Shown one piece after another: positions 1 to 16,065 of a DNA stretch of 64,000 nucleotides. The notes under the pieces were generated by a model. It searched no databases. It worked only from the letters and a program-made list of their open reading frames with translations, and had not been told where the DNA came from. Made by a program: the position numbers and the translations under genes. This stretch comes from Pseudoscleropodium purum (Eukaryota > Streptophyta > Bryopsida > Hypnales > Brachytheciaceae). The stretch is from NCBI GenBank assembly GCA_963969395.1, contig OZ017801.1:2482501-2546500 (forward strand). The letters are read 5' to 3'. How positions within the stretch are numbered: position 1 is the first letter of the stretch; each line of letters starts with the position of its first letter.

Positions 1-952
1 CATTTTTTAATTCAAAGTTTTTTGGCAAAAATCTTCACGTTTAGTTGCCATTTTTTAGTCAAATTTGTTTTTGGTGCAATCTGGCATCAGAAAGCTAAAA
101 AAAAGCCTTAACCTGTTTGATTGAGCCCCCTGAGGAAATACGGGATAACTTATGAGTTAGAAGGACACCCTCGATTCCTTGTGACCCACAACATGCACAT
201 AAACCAGTTGTCTGCTCTTACAGCGGGTTTTTTTTTTAACAAATGAAAAAACCATTGCATTAAAAAAAAATACAATACAAAACAATGAAGCCAGACGGCT
301 GGACAATGAAGAGAAATGAGCACAGACTAAAAGGAAACCAATTGAAACTAAGTGAAAATAAAAGGAAAAGGGTTGTTGTTGTTCCAAACGACATGATCTC
401 AATCCCTAGAGGCTAGAGTAAGTCAAATATTATCAAAATTCCGCCAAATGTCATTGGATTATCAAGGTTGTTGATGCATTGCCAAGTTGGCCTTCAATTG
501 CGCTACACGGATAGAGTCTTAAAGTGACCTTTGAAGAGATGATTGCATATTTGGGAAGCTAATAAACTCCTTGAACATTTTTCAGTTAATTTTTGTGGAG
601 AGAAAAATAGAATTGGCATCTAGACCAAGTCATTTCATATTTTTTGAACTTTTGTGGAATTAGTTACGAATTTTTGAAGTTGAAACACAATGGTCTCTAG
701 AAGCAACCACCTTTTAAAATGTACACTATTAGTATGTTGAAGAAAACAAAATGTATCTTTGTGTTAGTGGTTGCTTTAAAAGCACCCTACTCTATTTTAA
801 TATCTTTGATAGTTAGTAGGTGCATGCTCATAATGGAGCAAAAGTTATGCCATCCTAAATACAATTTACACATTGTCAAGCAAAAAAAGAGATGAATCCA
901 CAAAAACTTTGAATTCAATTTTTTTTCCTACATAGATCATTTTTTGTCTACA

Positions 953-3900
953 TGAAGAGTTTTGATTCATTCTATTTGGATTAGTAATGTGAAAATTATG
1001 GACAATCTTGTTTTTAAGCAATCTAAGCATCTTTTAGAAAAAATAACTCATTCGGGATTCATTTTTAATATAATTTCTACAATTTTTCAAAAAAAATTGT
1101 TTCTTCAAGTAAAATTTTCTTGCTAGAAATCTCACCATTGACTTATTGTGTTTCAATTCCAACCTAGAGCTATTAATTTAGATTTTTCTTCAATCTAAAA
1201 CCTATTTTTACTTAACAATTTTTTATTGAGAAAAAATTAAGGTTTTCTTCCTTTAATATTTTTTTAGACTTTCAGTTCTATTCTCCAACATAGGTTTTCT
1301 GTAATTCAACATTTGTAGTGAACAAATTTTAAGCTAAGAAGATTCAAAGCCTTCAAATGTAGGCATGCAAGGTAAAAAAAATCCCAATTTTTTTAACTTC
1401 AAATCTAAATATTTTGCAATCCACGCAATCAAAGTTTATGAAGTATTTTCCACATATTCACTTATATCAAAATACTAGTCTAGTGCAAGATCCTATAGTT
1501 CAAAATGCAAAAAAAATAATTTCTAAAATTTTTGTACTTCCCAATAAAAATGGTAGTTTTGTGTGGAATTTGATGAATAAAAGACCTTGGAACTTTAGGG
1601 GTTAGGAATACAAGTTTTTTCACCTTATTCAAATAGATTTTATTGCTTTGAATCTTATTCACTTAAAATTTTTGCACTACTAGTATTGAATTTTTATTTT
1701 CTTAAGTTGAAGAATTGAGTTGAGAGTCTTGGAAAAAAAATTCCAAAAAAATACATTTAATTTTCACTCATGAAAAAATTAATTAAAAATAATTTTGAAT
1801 AGAAGGAGGTCCAAGATTGAAAGAAAAACTAAACCATTAATAGCTTGAAGATTGAATTGAAACTAATTCTAATGGTGAAATTGTTCTTGCAAGAGATCTT
1901 GAATTTTTGAATTTTTGTTTTTGAAAATTTGTAAAAATTAAGTTAAAAAATAAATTGTACATGTAATTTTTTCAAGAAGATGCTTTGATTGCCCCTAAAA
2001 CAAGATTTTCCATAATTTTCATATAACAAATCAAAATGAAATGAATCAAAGCTTTCTATGTAAATAAATATTCAACCTATAAAAAATTTAAAATTTAATT
2101 TTTTTATCTTAAAGTTTTGTAGGATTTTTTCTACTTGCCAAACAAAAATTTGGGCTTATTATGCCATGACTTTTGCTCCAAAGCACCCATTAACCCCTAA
2201 AGTCCTAAGGCCATTTTTCTATCAAAAACTATGCAAAATTTCCAAATCTGCTACATTCACATAAGAAAAAAAAATTTAGAGTCGAATAACAATATCTTGT
2301 ACTTGACTTGTTTTAGATCATGTGGTAAAAATTTAATGAACTATGACAATATGGATTGGAAGATATTTGCATTGAAAGTTGAAAAAGAAAAGTTTTTTTG
2401 GAATGTAGGCCTATAATTACAAATGACTTTGACTACCATTTGTGGAAAATTTTTGCACTACAAAATTTGAATTAAAAAATTCTCTTGGTCAAAAATTGAA
2501 TCGAAAATAGACCTAGGGATTTAAAAGAAAATGATTTTCATTCTTTAAAAAATTGTTAAGTAGAAATAGGTCTAAGATTGAACAAATAACTAAGTTATTC
2601 ATAGTTCTAAGAAGGAATTGAAACACATTAGTTCTAACTTTGAGATTGTTTTAGAAAACTTACTTAATCCTATCAAACAATATTTTTTGAGAAATTGTGA
2701 AAATTGCATTAGAAAATAAATCCTATAAGTTATTTTTTCAAGAAGATGCTTAGATTGCCCAAAAAACAAGATCTTCTATGACTTCTATCATCACTAATCC
2801 AAATAGAATGAATCAAAGCTTCACATGTAGAAAGAAAATAATGTTTTAGAAAAATAATTTAAAATAATAATTTAAATTCTTTAAATTTTTTTTGTGTTGC
2901 ACGTTGACCTTTGTTCTTGACTTATTGTGTTACAACTTCTACTTCCAAGCATCATTTGAAATAAAAAATTATATTCCCAAGAAGCTTATATGTTTTTCTA
3001 GCTTCACAAAAAGTATCGAAAAATCATGATGAATATTAATATTGAAACCATGTGAGCCAATTCAAAGTTGCATTTTGGTCTACATAGGGCTAATTGAACT
3101 TTAGGGGTTAAAATAAAAATTAAATTTATAGAAAGCTATCACATTTTCTATCTTTACAAAAGTTTCTAAAAATCATGATGAATATTGAGAGTATAGGAGC
3201 TTGTCTAAAATCCATTTTGTTCCTTGAAAAAAAATGGGACTTTAGAGGTTAATGTGAAAGTCCTTTAATTTTTAGAACTTATGCAAACTTTTAGTTACAA
3301 ATATTGTTTTACAACATTTCAAATTATATCACTTCTACATTTAATTGGTCACAAATGGAATCATATTATTCCTTAATATTCCTAGCATTATCTTAGATGA
3401 GTAAAAAGTTATTTTACCAAAACATTAGGTCTATCCTAAGTCATGAAATGTTATCTTCTATTTGGTCTAGTGTCAAATGGTCTTATACTATTATTCAAAT
3501 ACATTTATAGGCCAATTCATTTAAGGTTGAATAAGCCAAGTCTCATTCAAAATTGAATAACCCCTGAAGCCCTAAATTGCGTTTTTTTGGCAACATAGCA
3601 ATTTGGGGCAATACATTACAAACATTTTTTGGAGGGGGGGTTTGCTAAAATTTTCCCATAAAATTTTCCCATAAAATTTTCCCAAAGAGAAGCTTTGAGG
3701 CTCAACAATTTTCATACGTTTTAACTACATGGTTAAAAATTTATTGCATAATATGTAATTTTCATTGCTTAGAGGGCAGATTAGGCAACTCAACTAAAAA
3801 ATCTTCAAAAATCACTTTTTTCATAAACAAAACTACAAAAGTTTAAAAATGGTTTTCTAGATTTATAAATATGTGGAAAGCTTTGAATCATTCCATTTTG

Positions 3901-6530
3901 ATTAATGAGATGAAAGTTATGAGGAGTTTTAGTTTGCAAGCAATTATGGATTCTTTACTCCAAAATAAAACTTTGAAGTCTTTTATTGAACTCAATTTTC
4001 AATATTTTTTGAAATTAAAAAAATCATAGAATGTAGATTATTTATTACTACATTGAAAACATTGGAATTGACATTTTTCAATTCCATAACTAAATTCTGA
4101 ACAATTTAGTATATCCAATCATTCTCTACTTTTTCTACTTACTATTTTTTTTCCTATATGTTGTACAATTTCAAATTATCTAAATTTTTTTCAAACATGT
4201 AGAGAAATTGGCTTGAAGAATGAATCCAAAGAGTTGCAACCATTTTGGACATTTTTTTATATAAATGTGACCTTGTGAAGTGCAATTGCCTAGATTTTCA
4301 GAGGGCTTATAAAAAGATTTTTGTCAATTCAAATGCTAATATCTTGCAATCTATATGGTGGAAATTTTTGAAGTTTTTTCCATATCTTTTCAAACTGGCT
4401 TATTGCAAGATCCTACAATTACATGTGTCAAAATTTTTTTTTATTAGAATTTGGTATTTGTACTATAAATGGCAATTTTAGAATGCTTGTGGTGAAACTA
4501 TAGTCAAGTACATTTAGAAGATAAGCCAAGTCACATTTATAAGCCAATTTTGACTCTTTTGGTGCTTCAAAGTTAAAGGGAGTACAATACTTTAACATCT
4601 AATAAAGTGGAAGTTTATGAACTTTTGACTATTGATTCTTTATGGCTTTTGCATTATGTATCCAAATGATTAATTTGTTGGTGCATGAAAATCAACACAA
4701 ACTTTGGAACAAAGATGCGATTTTGAATGTCGAAATTTGTTATGTTCTTTTGTGCAAAGTTCTAAAACCTAAAACTAGTGTAGATTTAGGATTCAAGACA
4801 CAAATCTTGAAAAATATTAAGGTTGTATATATTTCCAATTTAAAAAAAAATTGAATTTTGTGCCTTTTCATTGCCAACACACATACAAATTTTGGCCAAC
4901 CTAAAGCAAAGGGAGCTTATTCTATTCCTTGTCCCAATTTGGTTCTCGATAAAGTACATTTGAATCATCCATGTGAGGTTCCTTTCCGATTCTAAACCTC
5001 ATAAGGTATTACATTGACTTACTAAAAACAAATCAATCTACCTCCTAGATTTAGCAAAGTAACTTGTAAATTAATCACTTTGACCTTTAAAATGGACCTA
5101 CAAATATTTGTGCCATTTAACTCTTAAAGTTCTATAAAAATGTTTTACCAAAAAACATTCTAAAATAGTCAATTCTAACGTAAGAGACAAAATGAACTTA
5201 AAAAAAAATAGTATATCTAATTGTATATTCTTGCTCTAGAATAGTATAAAGATGCATGAAAATGTCCCAAAACTTAGATCATGAAGATTGCAAAGTATTA
5301 GTATTTTAAGAACAAAGAAACATTTGTTTTTTTTACTTGGCTATACTATGTCATTACGAGAAGGATTGGTCTCCCTACTCTTTCCTAAATGGTATTATGA
5401 TTGGCCATATTGGCTATCTATAATGAGATTGATGATAGAGCCTCTTTGCCACTTTTGTGTTATTGTGGAGTGCTTGTACACCTCTTAATATCAATTGGAT
5501 GGTATTGCACTCCACATTAGGTCATGATGTGAGCCTCGACTAGTGAACCCCAAGATCAGTTTCAAAGTAAGATTGTTTGGTCCTAGTGGAGAATTTGATA
5601 TTGGTTAAGGGCAGTTAGTATCAATGGAGAGTAGTGCCACTAGAAAGTGCTTAGATATCAAATGAAGTTCCACTCATATCATCAAATAATATGCTTGACT
5701 ATTTTGGGTTGGAACTTCCATTGATGCCACATGGAAACCATGTGACTAATGTTGAAACCTAACATTGTGAATGCATGGCATGTGTAGTGTTAGGAAATTA
5801 TGACTCTTATTATCATAAAGAATAAAGTGTTTTGGATACAGTAGATGAGTTTAAAGAATTGAATTTCATTATGTGTGCAATAAATTGAAATTATCTACAA
5901 TAATAGGCAACATAATTGTCTAATATAATTAAAAATAATATATTAAATTTCAAAAGTTGAATTGAGCTTAGAAATGATATTTAACCACTGAAAGACCAAG
6001 GTTCCAAAATGGATTTTTTAGAAGCTCAAACAAATACCTACAATCTCAAGTTTGGGAATAATTTCTTTAAAAAATTTGAAGATAGTAATATAAATTAGCT
6101 TTGTGAAAATATAAGTTTTATTTGAATTGGTTGCAAAGAGAAAAAAATTATAGCACCCAAAGTAAATATATTTGAGGAAGGTAGTAAAAACAAATTTACA
6201 AAACTAAAAAAATGATATAATTTTTTAAATATAATTTATTTTTATAAAATTATCTTTCCTTGATAAATATTTATATCTAGATAGGAAGCTTTGAATTATA
6301 ACATTTAGCTTAGTAATATACAAGTTGTTGAGGCTTTGGTTTACAAACAATCAAGGCATCCTTCTAAAAAGATAACATATAAAATTCAATCATTTCTTAA
6401 CTCAATTTTTGAATTTTTGAAAATAAAAGAATCCTTTTAAATTTCTTAATACATCATTCTCATTGTTCTGAATATTCTTAAAGCAATAGCATATATCACT
6501 TCGGTTTTAGATCTATTAACAATTTGGTTT
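953..6530. repeat. Dispersed ~290 bp repeat, five copies in both orientations
   Basis: The same sequence recurs at about 953-1245 (-), 1807-2066 (+), 2525-2823 (+), 3874-4140 (-, more diverged) and 6288-6530 (-). Diagnostic words, read in the + copies, are AAGATGCTTAGATTGCCC, then ACAAGAT, then GAATGAATCAAAGCTT; the other edge carries TAGGTCTAAGATTGAA. Copies 953-1245 and 2525-2823 form an inverted pair enclosing the 1807 copy. No coding capacity is visible. This looks like fragments of one old transposon family nested in place; I do not recognise the family. Confidence 0.65.
3646..3684. repeat. Short tandem repeat, 13 bp x 3
   Basis: Three consecutive copies of TAAAATTTTCCCA. Simple-sequence repeat with no evident function. 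Confidence 0.85.
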
Positions 6531-8208
6531 AAAAATATCAATAGTTAGATTTTTAATTTGTTCTTTTTATCTTCCATCATGTATTTATTTGTATTTAAAT
6601 TTTTTTTGTATGAATGAAAAATTATTTTTTAATTGAGTTAAGAATGTTGTAAAATATTGAAAGATACACAAATCCAATTGTGCCCAACATTCAATTTTGA
6701 CTCTATCATGAAACCACACAATTCTTGAACCCTTTATTACAAAACCATCTTAATTTTTCACCTTCATAACCATATTAAGTTGTTAAGTCATTTTCACTCT
6801 ATACAATCAAATACAATTTGATTTGAGGTGGCATATGAATAAATTATTAATAAAATTTTCTTTTTATATTTTTGCATGACTCACCTCTTTCTAATTAAAG
6901 TTTGTTGTTGGTCTTCTCTTTTCTATTTCCTTGTCTATATCAACATTTTAACGGTACATCTCAATACAACGGTGCTATTTTGTAAGTATGTAAGTATGAG
7001 CCAATGAACGTTGAACAAAGATTATGTGAGCATTGAGCTGAGAAATTTGAAGAATTGCTAAAAAAATTTATTTATATTTCTAAAAAAAATAAAATCTAAA
7101 TTTTTTTGGTCAAAAGTCACTATTCTTAATAAATTTCTGTAGCTAATACAACAGACCTAATATTGTTGTTATGTAGAATTTAGATGAAAATTATAATTTT
7201 TTGATGTTGTTAAAAATATTAAAAGGTAATAGGTACTAAAATTTACCAAAAATAATTAATTTTGATAAAAAATTTTAGATGGAATCTCTATAAAATTATA
7301 TGCTTATAAGCTCACTAGCTCTCACTCACACTCACAAAATAGCAACCCTGCATCTTAATGGTAGATTTTCATTAAGGATTGATTTTCTTGTTAAGTTTTT
7401 AATAACAAACAACTACAACATATTCTACTTCTTGATATTGACTATGGAAAATAATGTCAAATGTTGTTGAATAATGTATGGTACTATGAAACCACCCTAA
7501 TCTTGCTTGTTATACAAAACTACTTTTATTTCATGGTTATTTATATCATTTTTATGTGAAAGTGAGAATGAAATTTGGAATGTTTATAAGTGAGTTATGA
7601 TAATCTAGTATTTCTCAAAAATCTTAATGGATGGTAATTGTCTTGTCTAATGGTGAATAAACACTTCATACATTATAACATGAAATTAACAATTTATTTA
7701 TCCTATCATACAACTCAATTACATTGACAATTATTATTCATGTTGAATAATAATTTAGTGCATAGTGAATTTTTCTGGTCCTAATTTAGCATTTCATATT
7801 TTTGATAGAAATTTTGTTAACAAATATTGTTCATGTTGACATTTAGTGTTGATAACATTAGTAGTGTTGTTGCCATTTATTGTTAGAGTTTGCAATTACT
7901 ATTGCAAACACTAAATTTCATTATTAATGTAGTTTTAATATGACATTCTCTCCTGGTGTAATTGAATTTGGGGAATCGATGCAAACAGTAGATTAGGATG
8001 AAACTTGTGGATGATAAGTGATTTCGGATGAGAATCTGGTCGAAAGCCTCGAAACCCTAATTGCATTTTCAAAACGAAGTCTGCAGCTCTTGTTGGATTT
8101 TTGCATTTGCTGCAATTTGTTGGCGACGAAGGAGCAATCTCGAGGAAGCATTTGAGTAAGAGAGTAGAGAATAGAACAGAATAGGAGAAAAGAGAGGAGA
8201 ACAACAGC

Positions 8209-11280
<3,072 letters not shown>

Positions 11281-11502
11281 AGGTTCCTTTTCAAGGTGTA
11301 GACTTCAGCTTTGGATTTCTGCTTGGATACACCCAGAGATTCCGAACTTTGTCAGTACGTAAGGCACCAGATGAAGTGCTAGGTTTTATCTCCCATTGTA
11401 CATGAGCTATGATCAGGTCCAGTGTATTTCCGTGGTGTTGATCGCATCTGCAAAGGAGCTTTCAATTATTTATTTTATTAGTAGACACCGTTTGCCTCAA
11501 GC

Positions 11503-11541
11503 TGTGAATCTGTGAATCTGTGAATCTGTGAATCAGTGATT
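11503..11541. repeat. TGAATCTG tandem repeat downstream of RPT5
   Basis: Four to five consecutive copies of CTGTGAAT about 230 bp after the RPT5 stop codon. Probably within or just after its 3' UTR. Confidence 0.8.
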
Positions 11542-11683
11542 ACTACTATGACTTTCGGAATCACACTTGTCATTCAACAACAGATTTAGCTTTTGTAACC
11601 AATTCAACGCTTGCAGACGAGTACCGATTACCAGAGGGATCCACGAAGTTCGAAAACTGGAATGACTTCAGCGTAAGGCAGTC

Positions 11684-12564
11684 GACCCATTTCCAACCAC
11701 TTCCAACCACTTAAGCAATTCCGGGCGTGTGGAGTGCAGATTTCCTGAGTGTAGAAATTTTTCCTAATGTAGAAATTTGGAAGGATTATATAAATTTTCA
11801 GAATTTTTTAATTTAAAATATAATTATCTTATATTTTTTAGTTAAATTGTGTTGTATGACTTATACTAGTCATATAGACTTTTCTATTTCCAACCATGTA
11901 GAATCATCCAAGGGTTGGTTGCAATATTGAGAGCCTAACAACCAATGATAATGTTCCACAATTACTTTGGGAATTGTACCATAACTTTACAAAAAGAAAT
12001 TAGTCTATAGGTTGCAAATGAGGGGGTGATTAGTAATAGGTCAGCTCCTATATTTTGTGGAAAAGTGATCATTGCAAACAAAAAACAATTGAAGTTTGGT
12101 GTCTCTAACCTTGAAAATGATGATGCATTGTCAACATTAGGTGACTGAAGTTTGAAATCTTGGTAAGTATTGTTTATTGAAGTGAATCTTGTTCTTTTTT
12201 AAGTTTTAACTTTATTGATAAGAGTTGACCCATTTCTAATCACCTTCCATTTCCAACCTATAAATTGATCACTTTTTGTGAAATTATAGTACGGTTGCAA
12301 AGTAGTTGTGGCGCATTATCATTGGTTGTCAAGCTCTCGATATTGTAACCAACCCATGGTTGGAAATAGAAAAGTCTATATGACAAATATAGGTTGTACA
12401 ATACAATTCAACTAAAAAATTTATGATAATTATAATTTGAGATAAAAAATTCTAAATTTTTTTATAATCTTTTTACACTTTATTTCTACAGTAGGGAAAA
12501 TTTCTACGCTCAAGAAATATGCACTCCACATGCCCGTAATTGCTTAAGTGATTGGAAATGGGTC
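11684..12564. mobile_element. Large foldback (inverted-repeat) element
   Basis: Two long arms are inverted copies of one another: about 11684-12042 and 12227-12564, separated by a ~185 bp spacer. The outer ends read GACCCATTTCC and GGAAATGGGTC. Matching landmarks are GTGGAGTGCA near both outer ends and CATATAGACTTTTCTATTTC in the left arm, found as its complement in the right. Each arm also closes internally with a degenerate GGTC/GACCCATTTC, so each arm looks like a terminal-inverted-repeat element in its own right. There is no ORF. Transcription through it would give a hairpin of more than 300 bp. The target-site duplication is not clear. Confidence 0.85.
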
Positions 12565-13250
12565 AGCTCCCTTATTGTTGCAACAGAAGCGTTATGAAAG
12601 CATTCGAACTCTATTATGACATATTCTGGGAGTATCCTTCTGTCAGGAAAAGTACTGATTTCATTTTATCACCTGATTGAGTGATGAACAATGGTGATAA
12701 TTGAAATCAATACCCTTTCACGTAGTCGTGTCGGAAGAAAATAGTACCATCACGTAGGGTACTGGAAAGAAGAGGACTGGACATTCACCAAACTACAAAG
12801 CACCGACAGACAAGTGAACCTCTCAGGTGGGACTCGCGGGTTTTAATTTTCAAGTTTTGAAGTTATCATAACTAGTGATTTGGAATGGAGTGTTAAAGTT
12901 ATTAACAATCCAAAATATGCAGAGTATGAACGAGATATCATTTATTCATCCAAATTTATGCTCATCCATCCAAGTTATAATTGTATGTAAGGTCATTTTG
13001 CAACACACTATTGGGTCAAATCAGTGCAGCCCAAGAAAAAAATTAGAAAATCTGTAATCATCTGGTACAACCGAATGTACGAAAACACTTACCTCCAACG
13101 TCAGCCAATTCCACTGCACGTGTATCTCTCAAGCGTAACTGGCTCCTAATCCTCCCACGCAAAAGCTTCAACGAATCTATCTAAGTTATTGAAAAGCGGG
13201 AACCGACAAGGCTAAGTAACTGGAGGCAAGTCCAATGCCAGCTGGGTGTT
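12565..13250. other. Intergenic, no feature recognised
   Basis: Mixed-composition DNA between the foldback element and the repeats downstream of the RALF gene. I see no exon-like frame or repeat that I can support. Confidence 0.5.
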
Positions 13251-13989
13251 ACAGAAACGCTGCAAGCACATAATCCATCACGTCCGTATGGATACCAGTA
13301 TGTCACAGCAAATAAATCTTGGGTTTCAAACGGCTAATGATTTCTCATATGAATCCTGCCATAGCTGCAAGGAAAGCTCCAAAACATAATTTATCCATTG
13401 ACAGAGCTTCCATCTAAGTTATTAACGATGCTGTTTGCACTTTACTTGCCACATATTCTAAAAATTGTGCAGTCAAAAATTTCTCCGGCGTCCAAAATGC
13501 ATTACCGTACCCTCCTCAAATTTGAAGTCCAAAAACAAGTGTTAATTTTCCCTTGTATAAATCATTAAAGCTCCAACAAGAAAAGAAACCGAAGTAAAAA
13601 GCAGAATGAGGTTGGTGTGAAGACCACTCTGAAAACGAAGAGTTCGTTGAAGGCATTCTGAACGATTATTAAACCACATGTACGTTTATATGGACCTAAA
13701 TAAAAATGCTACCATTGATGTCTCGTTTCAGAGGTATTCTTCATGGCACAAACCAGAAGCCAGTAGCCAAGTAAGTTTAAGAAGAACAAAAGATATACCG
13801 GTGTAACTAATGCTTCTTACATGAATAATCACAAGAGCTTCCATCTATGTTTAAACAATGTTCTAAATCCTTGTCACAGAGGATCTGAAAATAATAGTTT
13901 TCCATTATTGACCCTTCATTCTAATAAAGAATGGTTCAATTGTTCAGACCCCCAGAGGAACAATAAATCTGACCCTAAGCCAACTGTGA

Positions 13990-14930
13990 ACGAAGAGTCT
14001 GTTTGCACTGGAACAGTTCTACTAAATCATCCACAGGCAATAGTGAGGTCCATCCCCACCTTTGCAATTCGTGAGCTCCAATACAAATGCCAATGTGCAC
14101 AATTATAAACCATAAAATTACAAGCAAGAGAAGTAACGACATATGAACAGAAAACGGCTATTGAATTCTCACATGAATAATGTCACGATTGATAGCTTTA
14201 AGAAATGTCCTTGCATTTCAGATATCAGATCAGAACAAGGGACCTGAAATTTGATTTTGCCTTCTCATTGCCACGTGCAGACTCTATCATTCTAATTTAA
14301 ATTAGTTCAACGAACTATTTCTCCTCTACAAACGCAACCATACCAACGTAGAAAATTAAAGAATACTTCTGACCCTGGGCCAGCACATATCCATAACGAG
14401 CTTTGTTCCGAAAAGTTTTCCTAACGAAGCTACATAGATCAAGATACCAAGCTCCAAACAACGAACGCCAATATGCACACAATGCTAATCCACAAAAATT
14501 ACAAAAAAGAAAAGAAGTCAAATAAGAGCAGAACACAGCTGATGTCCAGAGCTCCTTGAACAGCCATGGTTTCTCTGTCAAATGAAATTAATCACAGCTG
14601 CAAGGTAATGTCTTTCACGTATCACAGAAATCTGAACAAGGAACCTAAGAATTGTTTTAGCCTTCTCTTTGTCACATGCATGCTGATCTACCATTCTAAT
14701 GTAAAATGGTCACTCTCCTAAACCAATGCATTCCCATACCCAGACCCATGCCACCTAGAAAATGAAAGAATAACTTTGACCCACCTTAGCTAGGCCAGTA
14801 TCAATGACGAGCCGGGGAAGTCCTCCTAACTACTCCACAACACCAAGCTCCAATTGCAAAATAACAAATGCCAATGCGAACACAACGCTAACTCACAAAA
14901 CCTAAAAAGCTACAACCAAGAAAGAAACAA
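13990..14930. repeat. Diverged tandem repeats (~380 bp period) downstream of RALF
   Basis: A block containing GCTCCAA, then GCCAATRTGCACACAATGCTAA, then TTACAA, then AAGAAA recurs at about 14080-14140, 14450-14520 and 14848-14930. Intervening words such as GATCAGAACAAGGGACCTGAAA and CTGAACAAGGAACCTAAGAA also match between units. The repeats lie just beyond the RALF stop (the gene is on the minus strand), so they may derive from duplicated 3' UTR sequence. A fainter copy may extend to about 13300. No second RALF coding relic was found in them. Confidence 0.55.
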
Positions 14931-14985
14931 AGCCTACAATGGACATACAGCACCCAGCGCGTCTTGGACCTCTCCTCCACCACCA

Positions 14986-15282
14986 TTAGCCACGGGCGCA
15001 CCTCGTGATTTGGTTGCAACTGCGCACATACGGCTGCACAGCCCCCGAGCCTTGGCAACTCTGCGTGTAGTAGCTCCGTCCCGTCCCCGCAGGGCAAGGC
15101 GCACGGTTGGCGTCCAGGGAGCCATAGGAGATGTAGTACTGGGTGGAACCCGCCAAACTGGCGTCGAAGCCCAGCAATGCGGGAGCTGGTTGCGTCATGG
15201 CCACCAGATGCTCGCCCTGGCAGAAACCCACCACAAGCATGAAAACGAGGAACGTCACCGTCGCTGGGAAGCGCAACGCCAT
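14986..15282 (-). CDS. RALF: RALF-like secreted signalling peptide
   Basis: An intronless 98 aa preproprotein. Residues 1-23 form a hydrophobic signal peptide (MALRFPATVTFLVFMLVVGF), so the product is secreted. The C-terminal half carries the RALF hallmarks: YISYG, an SYYTQSC segment, PYVRSC and ITRC, with four cysteines in the family spacing for two disulfides. RALF peptides bind CrRLK1L receptor kinases with LLG co-receptors at the cell surface and cause apoplastic alkalinisation and growth restraint. The dibasic RRxL site used by subtilase S1P in many RALFs is absent: the residues before YISY are uncharged (SLAGSTQY). The frame stays open upstream to 15381, but the chosen ATG is the one followed directly by a signal peptide. 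Diverged tandem repeats lie just downstream. Confidence 0.93.
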   Translation of the reverse strand: MALRFPATVTFLVFMLVVGFCQGEHLVAMTQPAPALLGFDASLAGSTQYYISYGSLDANRAPCPAGTGRSYYTQSCQGSGAVQPYVRSCNQITRCARG

Positions 15283-15591
15283 TGCTGTTGCTGTTGTCTT
15301 CGCGCGCTCGATTGTTTGGTACGTACGTGCAATGGAGGGAAGTTCTAGCTGGTGCTTGTTGCCCTCGGGAAGGTCTTGCAATTGTTGGCTGCGAGTGAGA
15401 AGGGCATTGCTGAAACGGGAGAGATGGAGTGGCGAGGCGCAGAGGGAGTTGCTGGTGGGGCTGCGAAAGAAGGTGTTGCAGGAGGTTCAGGCGCTGCAGT
15501 AGCTCATGAGCTGAGAGAGGAGCTGCGAGAAAGAGAGAGAGGGTGAGAGTGACAGGAGGAGTACTAGTAAGTTACGGGTGTCAGGGATGCC

Positions 15592-15634
15592 GGCAGGGTT
15601 TTGGCAGGGTTTTGGCAGGGTTTTGGCAGGGCAG
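15592..15634. repeat. Minisatellite GGCAGGGTTTT x 4
   Basis: Four near-perfect copies of an 11 bp unit about 310 bp upstream of the RALF start codon, so possibly in its promoter or 5' region. Confidence 0.85.
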
Positions 15635-15794
15635 AGGGACTGGGCAGCCTGAAGCCCCTTTTGTTTTGAATAGCATTCTTAACCCCTAAGTGCCCAACCT
15701 TTCCAATTGTGTTTTTCCTATGAAAAAAGAAAATGAGCTTGTAGTTATCCCTACGGAAGCAAATTCTTTTTTCTTAAAATCTAACCATATAGAT

Positions 15795-16065
15795 GTTTAA
15801 CCCCAAAATGTTCAAGGCTTCAAAATTTGGTGTTTTCAAAACTTTGAAGTTAAATAAAACCTAACCAAGCTACTATTTTTAGTAGTTTCTATTTTTGAAA
15901 AGTTCTTATTGAAGTCTAGTTTTAGCATCAAAAATATGATCTTCAAAATAAATGATAGTGATTTTTCTATTCAAAATTTTGTGCAAAGGTATCCACTGCA
16001 ATCTTGACTTCTTGGAGTGTTGAGAGCTCTTCGAAATGAGCTTCAATTACACTAGATCTTGGAGA
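15795..16065 (+). repeat. Dispersed ~270 bp repeat, copy 1
   Basis: Shares long stretches with 40795-41062 (inverted) and 49500-49770 (direct). Common words are AAGTCTAGTTTTAGCATCAA, AATAAATGATAGTGATTTTT, TGCAATCTTGACTTCT and GAGAGCTCTT. Non-coding. Conservation between copies is clearly above the surrounding AT-rich DNA, so this is a mobile-element fragment or a solo terminal repeat. Family not recognised. Confidence 0.75.

Larger units (their letters stand above)
1..8208. other. AT-rich gene-free region upstream of RPT5
   Basis: About 8.2 kb of very AT-rich DNA. No open frame longer than about 80 codons looks protein-like, and no splice-bounded exon was recognised. What can be seen is repeat structure: the five-copy dispersed family annotated separately, a short tandem repeat at 3646, and long A/T runs. 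The last 250 bp before the RPT5 start are less AT-rich and probably hold the promoter and 5' UTR of that gene. Confidence 0.7.

Noticed and set aside
157..402. Minus-strand 81-codon frame at the window start
   Set aside because: Mostly translation of poly-A/T runs.
14854..15546. Plus-strand frames opposite RALF (up to 164 codons)
   Set aside because: Shadows of the GC-richer RALF gene on the other strand; their sequence is Arg/Ala-rich without any motif.
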